From CBDFHV01 sp965247705 (GTDB taxonomy: Bacteria > Pseudomonadota > Alphaproteobacteria > Rhodospirillales > CAMCUA01): DNA of 64,000 nt. The position numbers and the translations under genes were made by a program. Below the pieces are notes generated by a model. It was not told the origin of the DNA. It saw only the letters and a program-made list of their open reading frames with translations, and did no database searches. The number at the start of each line of letters is the position of its first letter. Position 1 is the first letter of the stretch. The DNA lies in assembly GCA_965247705.1 (NCBI GenBank), contig CBDFHV010000011.1, forward strand, positions 1 to 64,000, in the 5' to 3' direction. Shown one piece after another: positions 40,243-47,454 of the stretch.

Positions 40243-41553
40243 ATGACCAGTTTCACGCCCCGGGAGATCGTCTCCGAGCTGGACCGCTATATCGTCGGCC
40301 AGGACGACGCCAAGAAGGCGGTGGCGGTGGCCCTGCGCAACCGCTGGCGCCGCCAGCAGTTGGACGACGTCCTGCGCGAAGAAGTGCTGCCCAAGAACAT
40401 CCTGATGATCGGGCCGACGGGGGTCGGCAAGACCGAGATCGCCCGCCGCCTCGCCCGCCTGGCCCAGGCCCCCTTCATCAAGGTGGAAGCCACCAAGTTC
40501 ACCGAGGTAGGCTACGTCGGTCGCGACGTGGAACAGATCGTCCGCGACCTGCTGGAGGCGGCCATCCATATGACCCGCGAGCGCCTGCGCAAGCAGGTCC
40601 AGGCCAAGGCCGAGCTGGCCGCCGAAGAGCGCGTACTCGGTGCCCTGGTGGGCGAGAACGCCAGCCGCGAGACCCGCGAAAAATTTCGCAAACTCCTGCG
40701 CGAAGGCAAGTTGGACGAAAAGGAAATCGAACTGGAGATGACGGACTCGGGCGGCGGCGGCATGCCCACTTTCGAGATTCCCGGCATGCCCGGCGCCCAG
40801 ATGGGCATGCTCAACATGAACGACATCCTGGGCAAGGCCTTCGGCCAGCGGACCAAGAAGAAGCGCTTGAAGGTTGTGGAATCCCACCCCGTGCTGGTGG
40901 CCGAAGAGAGCGACCGCCTGCTCGACGAGGAACAGGTGGTCAAGGAGTCCATCGCCATCACCGAAAACGATGGCATCGCCTTCATCGACGAGTTTGACAA
41001 GATCACCGCGCGGTCGGATCGGGTCGGCGCCGACGTCAGCCGGGAAGGCGTGCAGCGGGACCTGCTGCCCCTCATCGAGGGCACCACCGTCTCCACCAAG
41101 CACGGCCCGGTGAAGACCGACCACATCCTGTTCATCGCCTCCGGCGCCTTCCACATGGCCAAGCCCGCCGACCTGCTGCCGGAGCTTCAGGGCCGCCTGC
41201 CCATCCGGGTGGAGCTGAAGGCGCTGACCCGCGACGACTTCGTGCGCATCCTCACCGAGCCCGAGGCCAGCCTGATCACCCAGTACACGGCGCTGATGAA
41301 GACAGAGGAGCTGGCGCTGGACTTCACCGAGGCGGCCATCCATGCCATCGCCGACCTGGCCGCGGAGATCAATCAGGGGGTGGAGAACATCGGCGCCCGG
41401 CGCCTGCACACGGTGCTGGAGAAGCTGCTGGAGGACGTCAGCTTCACCGCGTCGGAACGGGGCGGCGAGTCCCTGACCATCGACGCCGACATGGTCCACG
41501 AAAAGGTCGGCGAACTGGCCAAGGACGCGGACCTGAGCCGGTTTATTCTGTAG
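40243..41553 (+). CDS. hslU: ATP-dependent protease ATPase subunit HslU
   Basis: A 436-residue AAA+ unfoldase. The N-terminal TPREIVSELDRYIVGQDDAK is followed by Walker A GPTGVGKTEIARRLA (near residue 58). An intermediate I-domain spans about residues 110-240, then Walker B AFIDEFDKI and sensor ELQGRLPIRVEL. It ends DADLSRFIL, the C-terminal tail that docks into HslV. The start MTSFTPRE is standard. The last 30 bases of this gene are duplicated at 42473-42502. Confidence 0.97.
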   Translation: MTSFTPREIVSELDRYIVGQDDAKKAVAVALRNRWRRQQLDDVLREEVLPKNILMIGPTGVGKTEIARRLARLAQAPFIKVEATKFTEVGYVGRDVEQIVRDLLEAAIHMTRERLRKQVQAKAELAAEERVLGALVGENASRETREKFRKLLREGKLDEKEIELEMTDSGGGGMPTFEIPGMPGAQMGMLNMNDILGKAFGQRTKKKRLKVVESHPVLVAEESDRLLDEEQVVKESIAITENDGIAFIDEFDKITARSDRVGADVSREGVQRDLLPLIEGTTVSTKHGPVKTDHILFIASGAFHMAKPADLLPELQGRLPIRVELKALTRDDFVRILTEPEASLITQYTALMKTEELALDFTEAAIHAIADLAAEINQGVENIGARRLHTVLEKLLEDVSFTASERGGESLTIDADMVHEKVGELAKDADLSRFIL

Positions 41554-41624
41554 ACGTCCATTTGGGTCCCTTCGTCGTCGGGTATACACTAGCGCGAATG
41601 CGACACGTCTCGGGATCCCATACG

Positions 41625-41888
41625 ATGGAAGTTTCCTTGACCCCCAAGCTGGAGGACCTTGTTCGGCGCAAGGTGGAATCGGGTCTCTATCATGACGCCA
41701 GTGACGTCGTTCGCGAGGCACTGCGGCGCTTGGCGGCGCAAGACGAAGCGACGGAGACAAAACTCGCGACGCTTCGACAAGCATTGATTGACGGCGAGCG
41801 CAGTGGCATCGCCGACGACTTTTCAATGGATCGCCTGATGACTGACCTGGATGACGAGGCCCGCCGCGACGGCATTGGGGATGGCTAG
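41625..41888 (+). CDS. parD: ParD-type antitoxin (ribbon-helix-helix)
   Basis: An 87-residue antitoxin. The N-terminal ribbon-helix-helix MEVSLTPKLEDLVRRKVESGLYHDASDVVREALRRL is followed by an acidic C-terminal toxin-binding part (DDFSMDRLMTDLDDEA). It neutralises the adjacent ParE-like toxin and represses the operon. Its stop overlaps the toxin start by eight bases. A TATACA box about 40 bases upstream (near 41583) may be the promoter. Confidence 0.92.
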   Translation: MEVSLTPKLEDLVRRKVESGLYHDASDVVREALRRLAAQDEATETKLATLRQALIDGERSGIADDFSMDRLMTDLDDEARRDGIGDG

Positions 41889-42195
41889 GTACCGGCTAAC
41901 CCGGGAAGCGGTACTGGATCTCGCCGAAATCGGCCGCTACACGCAACGGCAATGGGGAATAGAACAGCGCCGCCGATACTTGACTCAGCTCGATCAGCGA
42001 TTTCAGGAGCTTGCCGACGCTCCGACGTTGGGAAGATCGCGAGAAGACATCCGCCCGGGATACCGTAGCTTTCGCATTGTTCGCCACGTCATTTTCTATC
42101 GAGTGTCAGCGGTCGAGATAGAGGTTGTGAGAATTCTCCATCAAAGCATGGATGTGCATCGCCAGCTCGGAAGCGCCGAGCGCTCGAGCGACTAG
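41881..42195 (+). CDS. parE: ParE/RelE-family toxin
   Basis: A 104-residue toxin with the RelE/ParE fold. YRLTREAVLDLAEIGRYTQRQWGIEQ begins helices 1-2, LGRSREDIRPGYRSFRIVRHVIFYRV is the central sheet, and EIEVVRILHQSMDVHRQL is the C-terminal strand and helix. ParE toxins inhibit DNA gyrase. Its TAG stop falls on the CTAG target where a 97-bp MITE is inserted. TAG would be read with or without the insertion, so the protein is intact. Confidence 0.92.
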   Translation: MARYRLTREAVLDLAEIGRYTQRQWGIEQRRRYLTQLDQRFQELADAPTLGRSREDIRPGYRSFRIVRHVIFYRVSAVEIEVVRILHQSMDVHRQLGSAERSSD

Positions 42196-42289
42196 TGTTC
42201 CGATCGAGACATTTCGTTCCCATTAAATCTACGCAAACTGCGACCTTCACCCCCGGGCTCAGGAACCAAATGTTAGAATCGCAACACTA
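42193..42289. mobile_element. 97-bp MITE derived from the IS630 element
   Basis: One end reads TAGTGTTCCGATCGAGAC and the other, inward, TAGTGTTGCGATTCTAAC. Each matches a different end of the two IS630 copies, with similarity running about 30 bases inward on both sides and the transposase gene missing. TA is duplicated at a CTAG site. It is most simply an internally deleted IS630 derivative that the intact transposases could move. Confidence 0.85.
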
Positions 42290-42295
42290 GGTGTC

Positions 42296-42463
42296 CGATC
42301 TTCGTAGGTATTGCGGTCCAGGTACTTGGCCTGCCAGCCGGCGGCGGCGTCACGGCGGTGCGGTAGAACCTCGATCCGCGGCCAGAAGACGAATCTCGTC
42401 GTCGACCTTGTACCAGGCCTCGCCGGTCACCCAGCGGTTGGTGGTGAACAGGCGGGCCGGAAA
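42296..42463 (-). pseudogene. Decayed partial copy of the DUF6969 gene
   Basis: This stretch matches the C-terminal half of the intact gene at 43063-43782. The portion near 42296-42365 aligns with about 43145-43215. After an internal loss of about 90 bases, the portion at 42386-42463 aligns with about 43320-43400 (shared CCTTGTACCAGGCCTCGCCG and the following bases nearly identical). The reading frame is broken. It is the remnant of a local duplication. Confidence 0.85.
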
Positions 42464-42472
42464 GCCGACCTG

Positions 42473-42502
42473 GACGCGGACCTGAGCCGGTTCATCCTGT
42501 AG
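42473..42502 (+). pseudogene. Duplicated 3' tail of hslU
   Basis: Thirty bases match the last 30 bases of hslU (41524-41553) with two mismatches, encoding DADLSRFIL plus stop. It directly follows the DUF6969 fragment. The 3' end of the GNAT gene overlaps it from the other strand. It marks the junction of an old tandem duplication. Confidence 0.8.
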
Positions 42503-43028
42503 TTCCGCTGTTGTTCCACGACTCCGATTCGATGGCGAAGCTGGCGACGTCCCCGGCGTCATAGGGATTGGGCTGCGGACCCTCATCGGTCATGCCCAAT
42601 TTGCCCATGATGTTGAGGGAGGCCGTGTTGTCGGGATGGGCGATGGCGACGACGCGCTGGAGGGCATGGGCGCGGAAACCCCAGTCCACGGCCGCCCGCG
42701 CCGCTTCCGTCGCCAGCCCCCGGCCCCACAGGGCCGAAGCGAGCCACCAGCCGACCTCGATCTCCCCCGTGTCGGCCAAGGGCTGAAGGCCGCACAGGCC
42801 CACCAGTTTGTCGGTCTCCTTGAGGCGGATATTCCACATTGAATGGCCCAGGGCCTGTTGAAAGGCGGTCTGGCGGCCGATGAAATAGGCGATCTTGCGG
42901 TCCGGCCAGGGCTCGCCGGCGGCGATGAAGCGCATGACCTGGGTATCCCGGGCGATGGGCGCGAAGGCGTCGAAGTCGTCCAGGTGCCAAGCGTTCAGGG
43001 TCAGCCGTGGGGTTTCGATGACGACCAT
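42492..43028 (-). CDS. GNAT-family N-acetyltransferase (RimJ/RimL-like)
   Basis: A 178-residue acetyltransferase. IETPRLTLNAWHLDDFDAFAPI is the typical RimJ/RimL start. WWLASALWGRGLATEAARAAVDWGF carries the acetyl-CoA loop (GRGLATEA), and the C-terminal VAIAHPDNTASLNIMGKLGM is conserved. It acetylates an unknown protein N terminus or small amine. ATG 43028 follows AGGGG. Its stop lies within the duplicated hslU tail, so its last few residues (SGTTG) derive from that junction. The DUF6969 gene is just upstream. Confidence 0.88.
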   Translation of the reverse strand: MVVIETPRLTLNAWHLDDFDAFAPIARDTQVMRFIAAGEPWPDRKIAYFIGRQTAFQQALGHSMWNIRLKETDKLVGLCGLQPLADTGEIEVGWWLASALWGRGLATEAARAAVDWGFRAHALQRVVAIAHPDNTASLNIMGKLGMTDEGPQPNPYDAGDVASFAIESESWNNSGTTG

Positions 43029-43062
43029 GGGACCCCTGATGATGGGTGGACGGGGATCGCCC

Positions 43063-43782
43063 TCAGGCCGCAAGCGCGGCCTGGACGGCCGTGATCTGAT
43101 CCTCGACGCTGATGGCCTCGAAGGAGGTCACCTCCAGCTCCCGATCCTCGTAGGTGTTGCGGTCCGGGTACTTGGCCTGCCAGTCGGCAATGGCGGCGTC
43201 GCGGCGGTGCAGCAGATCCTCGATCTGCGGGCGGAACAGGCGCACCATGGCCGAGATCCAGATGTTCACCGGCCACGAGGTATGGGCCAGGTCCATGTGG
43301 AACCGGTCCAGAAGGCGGATCACGTCGTCGGCCTTGTACCAGGCCTCGCCGGTCACCCAGCGGTTGGTGGTGAACAGGCGGGTGGGAAAGCCGGCCCGGT
43401 CCATGGAGATGGCGATGAGATGGCTGAGGGCGTCGTTGTCGCCCTCGGGGGGCACGTAGTCGGGCAGATCGACCGGCGTGATGCCTGTTGGCATCCCCTT
43501 GGGCCGCAAGAAGGTATGGAAGTGCCCATGTTCGGGGCCGTAGATGTCGACCCGGGTCTCCGATGGGTGGGCGTGATAGTAGTATTGGGAATTGGTCTCG
43601 TCGTCGAAGACGTCCCCCTTGGGGTAATGGTCCCATTCGTAGAACGTGCCCGTATTGCGCAGCAGTTCCCCGACCACGTTCGAATCCCCTTTCCGCAACA
43701 CGCGGTAGCATTCGAGGACCTGGTCGCCGGCCTCGGCCATGTCCTTGAGCAGGTCGCGGTGAAGACGGGAAAGGTCGGCCAT
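43063..43782 (-). CDS. DUF6969-like conserved protein
   Basis: A 239-residue soluble protein without signal or membrane segments. It has the distinctive conserved core NVVGELLRNTGTFYEWDHYPKGDVFD ... SQYYYHAHP ... EHGHFHTFLRPKGMP, rich in His and acidic residues. TNRWVTGEAWYKADDV follows. The HxH and HGHFH patterns suggest a metal site, but no enzyme activity is established. A degraded partial duplicate lies at 42296-42463. The start MADLSR is chosen at the beginning of the conserved region. It is 34 bases upstream of the GNAT start. Confidence 0.8.
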   Translation of the reverse strand: MADLSRLHRDLLKDMAEAGDQVLECYRVLRKGDSNVVGELLRNTGTFYEWDHYPKGDVFDDETNSQYYYHAHPSETRVDIYGPEHGHFHTFLRPKGMPTGITPVDLPDYVPPEGDNDALSHLIAISMDRAGFPTRLFTTNRWVTGEAWYKADDVIRLLDRFHMDLAHTSWPVNIWISAMVRLFRPQIEDLLHRRDAAIADWQAKYPDRNTYEDRELEVTSFEAISVEDQITAVQAALAA

Positions 43783-43880
43783 GGGGATCGCGGCGGACGC
43801 GGTCAGTTTCGGAATGGGGACGCCGGGACAAACCTGGTACGCGACGCCGGGCGGCGCAAGTCCGGAGTCCGAAAACGGAA

Positions 43881-43911
43881 GCGCCGCGGCACCCAATCGG
43901 TGCCGCGGCGC
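43881..43911 (-). terminator. Hairpin terminator after the small CNPC gene
   Basis: A perfect 13-bp stem (GCGCCGCGGCACC, loop CAATC, GGTGCCGCGGCGC), 35 bases beyond the small CNPC gene's stop on the minus strand. A short T-rich stretch (TTCCGTTTTC) follows in that direction. Confidence 0.7.
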
Positions 43912-43945
43912 CCCTATCGAGAAATGAAAGACGTTGGCCGGGTCG

Positions 43946-44155
43946 TTACTTCTTGGCGGCGCAGGGATTGCAGCCCTTTTTCGCCTTGATCTTCTTGGCG
44001 GCGCAGGGATTACACGCCTTCTTGGCCGAACAGGGGTTGCAGGCGGCGAGCTGAATGGTCTCGCCCGACTTGGCTTGCGCTTCCGGCAGGGTTGCCAGGG
44101 CGGTGGCGCCGGCGAGGGTGGCGATGCTGAGAGCGGCTGCGGTTCTCTTGAACAT
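43946..44155 (-). CDS. Small secreted protein with CNPC repeats
   Basis: A 69-residue predicted secreted protein. The signal peptide (FKRTAAALSIATLAGATALA, cleavage after about residue 28) is followed by a mature segment of about 40 residues. This consists essentially of three Cys-Asn-Pro-Cys units separated by Ala/Lys (CNPCSAKKA, CNPCAAKK, CNPCAAKK). The ribosome-binding site AAGGAGG is excellent. The same repeat occurs fifteen times in the P460 protein encoded 1.2 kb upstream on the same strand. The paired cysteines and lysines suggest metal or redox chemistry in the periplasm. No known family function is recognised. Confidence 0.82.
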   Translation of the reverse strand: MFKRTAAALSIATLAGATALATLPEAQAKSGETIQLAACNPCSAKKACNPCAAKKIKAKKGCNPCAAKK

Positions 44156-44316
44156 GAAGGGAGTCCTCCTTGCGGGTACCGGCGGCGGGCCCCTGCCCAC
44201 TGCCCATGGATGGTCAACGTCATGGTTACGGCGGGCTGGCGTTTAAGGCAAATAACGGCCCTTCACGAAGCGGTGAAGCACAGTGTCGGCGCAAGAAGGA
44301 AACGCAATATCGCCGC

Positions 44317-44348
44317 AAAAAAAAGACTCCCCGCAACGGCGAGGAGCC
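44317..44348 (-). terminator. Intrinsic terminator, originally for the CNPC-P460 gene
   Basis: Read on the minus strand, a 10-bp stem (GGCTCCTCGC, loop CGTT, GCGGGGAGTC, with two wobble pairs) is followed by eight T residues. It lies just outside the left end of the IS5 element. Removing that element places it about 50 bases after the stop of the CNPC-P460 gene. Confidence 0.82.
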
Positions 44349-44352
44349 TTAG

Positions 44353-45296
44353 TGTCTGTCCGGAAAGAAGTTGATTCGGAAGAATCGGTTGTGATTCTGT
44401 ATTGGCCACCGATTCGCCCTGACGGAGGTGGCCGATGTGGACGGATGAGAACCGGCGTCTTTATGAGCGTCGTGGTGCGCGCTATCCGAGCGACTTGACC
44501 GACGGGGAGTGGGCGTTGATCGCCCCTTTGATCCCACCGGCGAAGCACGGCGGGCGCAAGCGGGAGGTCGATGTCCGCGAGGTGATGAACGGGGTTCTCT
44601 ATGTTCTGGAGACCGGCTGCCAGTGGCGCGCCCTGCCCAAGGACCTGCCCCCCAAGTCGACGGTGCACGACTATCTGATGCTGTGGGACTGGGACGGCAC
44701 GCTGGAGCGGGTTCACCATGCGCTCTATGTGATGACCCGCGATCTGGAGGGCCGCGCGGCGAGCCCGAGCGCCGGTGTCATCGACAGCCAGAGCGTGAAA
44801 GGCGCGGAAAAAGGGGGGCGCGCATCGATCGCCCGGGCTATGACGCGGCCAAGAAGGTCAAGGGCAAGAAGCGCCACCTGCTTGTCGATACCCTCGGCCT
44901 GATCCTCAATGTCGTCGTCCATGCGGCCGACGTGCAGGACCGCGACGGCGCCATTCTGGTCTTGGATCGCCACACCCGCCGGCTGTTTCCCTTCCTCGAG
45001 AAGATCTTCGCCGACGGCGCCTATGGCGGCGACAAGCTGCGCAAGGCCATGGCCGGCGCCGCATGGACGATCGAGGTCGTTAAGCGCTCAGACACCGCCA
45101 AGGGCTTCGAGCCGCTGCCCAGGCGCTGGGTCGTCGAGCGTACCATCGCCTGGATCAATCGCTGCCGTCGCCTCGCCAAGGACTATGAGAACCGCAACCG
45201 AACCGCTCTCGCCTTCATCCGCCTCGCCAGCATCAGGCTCATGCTGCGAAGACTCACCAGGTGCTGTTATCCTTCATGAACTTTCCGGACGGACTC
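44353..45296 (+). mobile_element. IS5-family insertion sequence (IS427-like), copy 1
   Basis: A 944-bp element. The ends share GTCYGTCCGGAAAG (GTCTGTCCGGAAAG on the left, GTCCGTCCGGAAAG inward from the right). TTAG flanks both sides (44349-44352 and 45297-45300) as target duplication. The transposase is encoded in two overlapping frames. It is inserted between the CNPC-P460 gene and its terminator. Confidence 0.88.
44435..45279 (+). CDS. IS5-family transposase, expressed by -1 frameshift
   Basis: The first frame (44435-44902) encodes YPSDLTDGEWALIAPLIPP, LPPKSTVHDYLMLWDWDG and the first catalytic Asp in GVIDSQSVKGAEKGG. The second frame, which ends at 45279, continues RIDRPGYDAAKKVKGKKRHLL and contains the remaining catalytic residues (FADGAYGGDKL and WVVERTIAWINRCRRL). 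The frames join by a -1 shift at the slippery run AAAAAGGGGGG (44808-44818). This yields a fusion of about 280 residues. Programmed frameshifting here is typical for this IS group, so the gene is probably functional. The feature spans both frames. Confidence 0.88.
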
Positions 45297-45347
45297 TTAG
45301 GCACGAAACGCCGCCGGCCATGCCGGCGGGCGGGGGGGGGGGAATCG

Positions 45348-46424
45348 TCAGTTCGAGACCCGATACTCCTCGGGCAGGAAGAACATGTAGTCCTGGTCCT
45401 CGGCAACCGCCTCGTGACAAGTGTTGCAGAAGGCCACGTTGCCGTCGCCGTCGCCCTTGGTGGTTCCCATGACCGATCCGTCGGGCATGACCATGGTGTA
45501 GCGCCAGTCGCCGCTTGCCGCGTTGAAGTTGCCCGGCATCTTGTGCATCACGAACAATGGCCCCACGGCCACACGGCCGTCGGGGCGCACCGTGAAGCTG
45601 TCCTTGGCAATCACCGTATCGGCGGGCATGGCGCCGGCCTCTTCGAACTTGGCGTATTTGTAGGCGCCGTTCTTGTTGACGTAGTTGTTCACGTAACGCC
45701 CGCCGTGGGTGTCGGATTGGTAGGGGACCGTGGCCACGTTGCTCCAACCCATGAAGCCCGCCACGGTGTCCATGCCCACCTTGGCGTAAGCCGCCTTCAT
45801 CTCGGTCCGCAGGCAGTCGTAGACCACCCGCGCTTCGGCATCCGAGATCTTGACCACCGGCGCGCCGCCACAGGGGTTGCAAGGGTTCGCGGCGGCGCAG
45901 GGATTGCACGGATTCGCGGCGGCGCAGGGATTGCACGGATTCTTGGCCGCGCAGGGGTTGCAAGCCTTTGCCGCACACGGATTGCAGGCCTTCTTGGCGG
46001 CGCAGGGATTGCACGCCTTGGCCACGGCGCAGGGGTTGCAGGCCTTCGCGGCGCAGGGATTGCAAGCCTTTGCCGCACATGGGTTGCAGGCCTTCGCGGC
46101 GCAGGGATTACAAGCTTTTGCCGCACACGGGTTGCAGGCCTTCTTGGCGGCACAGGGATTACACGCCTTTGCGGCGCAGGGGTTGCAAGCCTTCTTTGCC
46201 GCACAGGGATTGCACGCCTTCTTGGCCGCGCAAGGGTTGCAAGCCGCCAACTGCATGGCGGCCGGCCTGGCCTGGGCCATGGGCAGCAGGCCTCGGTCGG
46301 GGGAATTTGCCGCGGACGCCTGGCCGGAGGCCGCCACGGCCAATGCGCCGCCAACGGCAATTCCGGCCCCCACGAACACGGGGAGCACGGTAGTGGAAAG
46401 CAGATTGCACTTCAGCGCGCGCAT
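45348..46424 (-). CDS. Secreted cytochrome P460-domain protein with fifteen CNPC repeats
   Basis: A 358-residue predicted periplasmic protein. A signal peptide or N-terminal anchor (about residues 10-40) is followed by fifteen Cys-Asn-Pro-Cys units with Ala/Lys spacers (about residues 60-190, ending CNPCGG). A cytochrome P460-type domain follows (residues ~195-358), including GRYVNNYVNKNGAYKYAKF and the single c-type heme site AFCNTCHEA. P460 enzymes oxidise hydroxylamine or bind NO. The CNPC units are not CxxCH, so they do not attach heme. The ribosome-binding site is GAGGAGG. The small protein at 43946 shares the repeat. An 11-G run lies just after the stop, and an IS5 element separates it from its terminator. 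Confidence 0.88.
   Translation of the reverse strand: MRALKCNLLSTTVLPVFVGAGIAVGGALAVAASGQASAANSPDRGLLPMAQARPAAMQLAACNPCAAKKACNPCAAKKACNPCAAKACNPCAAKKACNPCAAKACNPCAAKACNPCAAKACNPCAAKACNPCAVAKACNPCAAKKACNPCAAKACNPCAAKNPCNPCAAANPCNPCAAANPCNPCGGAPVVKISDAEARVVYDCLRTEMKAAYAKVGMDTVAGFMGWSNVATVPYQSDTHGGRYVNNYVNKNGAYKYAKFEEAGAMPADTVIAKDSFTVRPDGRVAVGPLFVMHKMPGNFNAASGDWRYTMVMPDGSVMGTTKGDGDGNVAFCNTCHEAVAEDQDYMFFLPEEYRVSN
45865..46250 (-). repeat. Tandem coding repeats encoding CNPC units
   Basis: About fifteen imperfect 24- to 27-base units, each centred on GCAGGGATTGCA or GCAGGGGTTGCA on the plus strand. They differ mainly at synonymous positions and in one or two Lys/Ala codons. Such arrays expand and contract by recombination. 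Confidence 0.9.
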
Positions 46425-46602
46425 GGAAGAAGCCTCCTCATAAAGGTATTAAGGTTCACGGACACCGGTGTATGAGTCGCTACCCTCGCAAACCCTGCCC
46501 CATCCCACGAATCACTCGCTTTCAAAATGTTGTGATGCGGGTCATTCGCAACCCGAGCGGTCCTATGATGTTCGGCCCGGGATAGGGCGTTGCGAGGTCG
46601 AG

Positions 46603-47454
46603 GTGGGCAGGCGGACATATCTGACCCTGGCGTTGGTGCTGTTGACGGGATGCGCCGCCCAGGCGGACCCGAAATCGGACCCGGTGACGGTGTCCATTCC
46701 CGCCGGTTCGTTCGTCATGGGCTCGGACCGGGCCGAGCGGGAAGCCGCCTATCGCCTGGACGAAGCCGCCTATGGCCACAGCCGCACCCGGACGTCCAAG
46801 TGGTACGAGGACGAGACCCGTCGCGCGGTGGAAACCCCCGCCTTCGCCATCACGCGCACGCCCGTCACCAACGCCGAGTACGCCCGCTTCGCCGCCGCCA
46901 CCGGTCATCGGGTCCCCGACGTGGACCCGCGTACCTGGGCCGGCTATCGCCTGATTCATCCCTACGAGCGAACCCGCCGCCACGCCTGGATCGGCGGATC
47001 GCCGCCGGCGGGCCGGGGGGACCACCCAGTGGTTCTGGTCTCCCACGACGACGCCCGCGCCTATGCCGCCTGGCTTTCCGGGGAAACGGGCCAGGTCTGG
47101 CGCCTGCCCACGGAAGCGGAATGGGAGAAGGCGGTGCGCGGCACCGATGGGCGTCGTTTCCCGTGGGGCCAGACTTTCGATCCGAAAATACTCAACAGCC
47201 ACGACGCCGGGCCTTTCGACACCCTGCCCGCGGGCAGCTTCCCGGCGGGCGCCGGTCCCTTCGGCGTTCTCGACGGGGCAGGGCAGGTGTTCGAGTGGAC
47301 GGCAACGGCGGCCGGGTCTGGCCGCTTCATCGTCAAGGGCGGCTCCTGGGACGACAGCGGCTGTGGTATCTGCCGGCCCGCCGCCCGCCACGGCCGTCCG
47401 GCCGCGATCAAGCACATCCTGGTCGGCTTCCGGCTGGTGCGAGAGACAGACTAG
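46603..47454 (+). CDS. FGE-sulfatase (SUMF1)-domain lipoprotein
   Basis: A 283-residue predicted lipoprotein: a GTG start, RRTYLTLALVLLTGC with lipobox LTGC. The formylglycine-generating-enzyme-like domain then has IPAGSFVMGSDRAERE, ITRTPVTNAEYARF, RLPTEAEWEKAVRG, FPWG, and GGSWDDSGCGICRPAARHGRP ending GFRLVRE. The two Cys (CGIC) are placed differently from the Cys pair of true formylglycine-generating enzymes, so catalysis of that reaction is doubtful. It is divergent from the CNPC-P460 gene. Its TAG stop lies inside the CTAG duplicated by the next IS5 element. Confidence 0.82.
   Translation: MGRRTYLTLALVLLTGCAAQADPKSDPVTVSIPAGSFVMGSDRAEREAAYRLDEAAYGHSRTRTSKWYEDETRRAVETPAFAITRTPVTNAEYARFAAATGHRVPDVDPRTWAGYRLIHPYERTRRHAWIGGSPPAGRGDHPVVLVSHDDARAYAAWLSGETGQVWRLPTEAEWEKAVRGTDGRRFPWGQTFDPKILNSHDAGPFDTLPAGSFPAGAGPFGVLDGAGQVFEWTATAAGSGRFIVKGGSWDDSGCGICRPAARHGRPAAIKHILVGFRLVRETD

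Noticed and set aside
45865..46250. Could the CNPC units be multiple c-type heme sites?
   Set aside because: Heme attachment needs CxxCH. The residue after CNPC is Ala (or Gly), never His. Only CNTCH in the P460 domain qualifies.
46530..46560. TTGTGA-N10-TCGCAA as an FNR/CRP-type operator in the divergent CNPC/SUMF1 region
   Set aside because: The half-site spacing is wrong for FNR or CRP boxes and the match is weak, so it was not listed as a feature.
46603..47454. Calling the SUMF1-domain protein a true formylglycine-generating enzyme
   Set aside because: The catalytic Cys pair is not at the canonical spacing after GGSW, so only the fold family is claimed.
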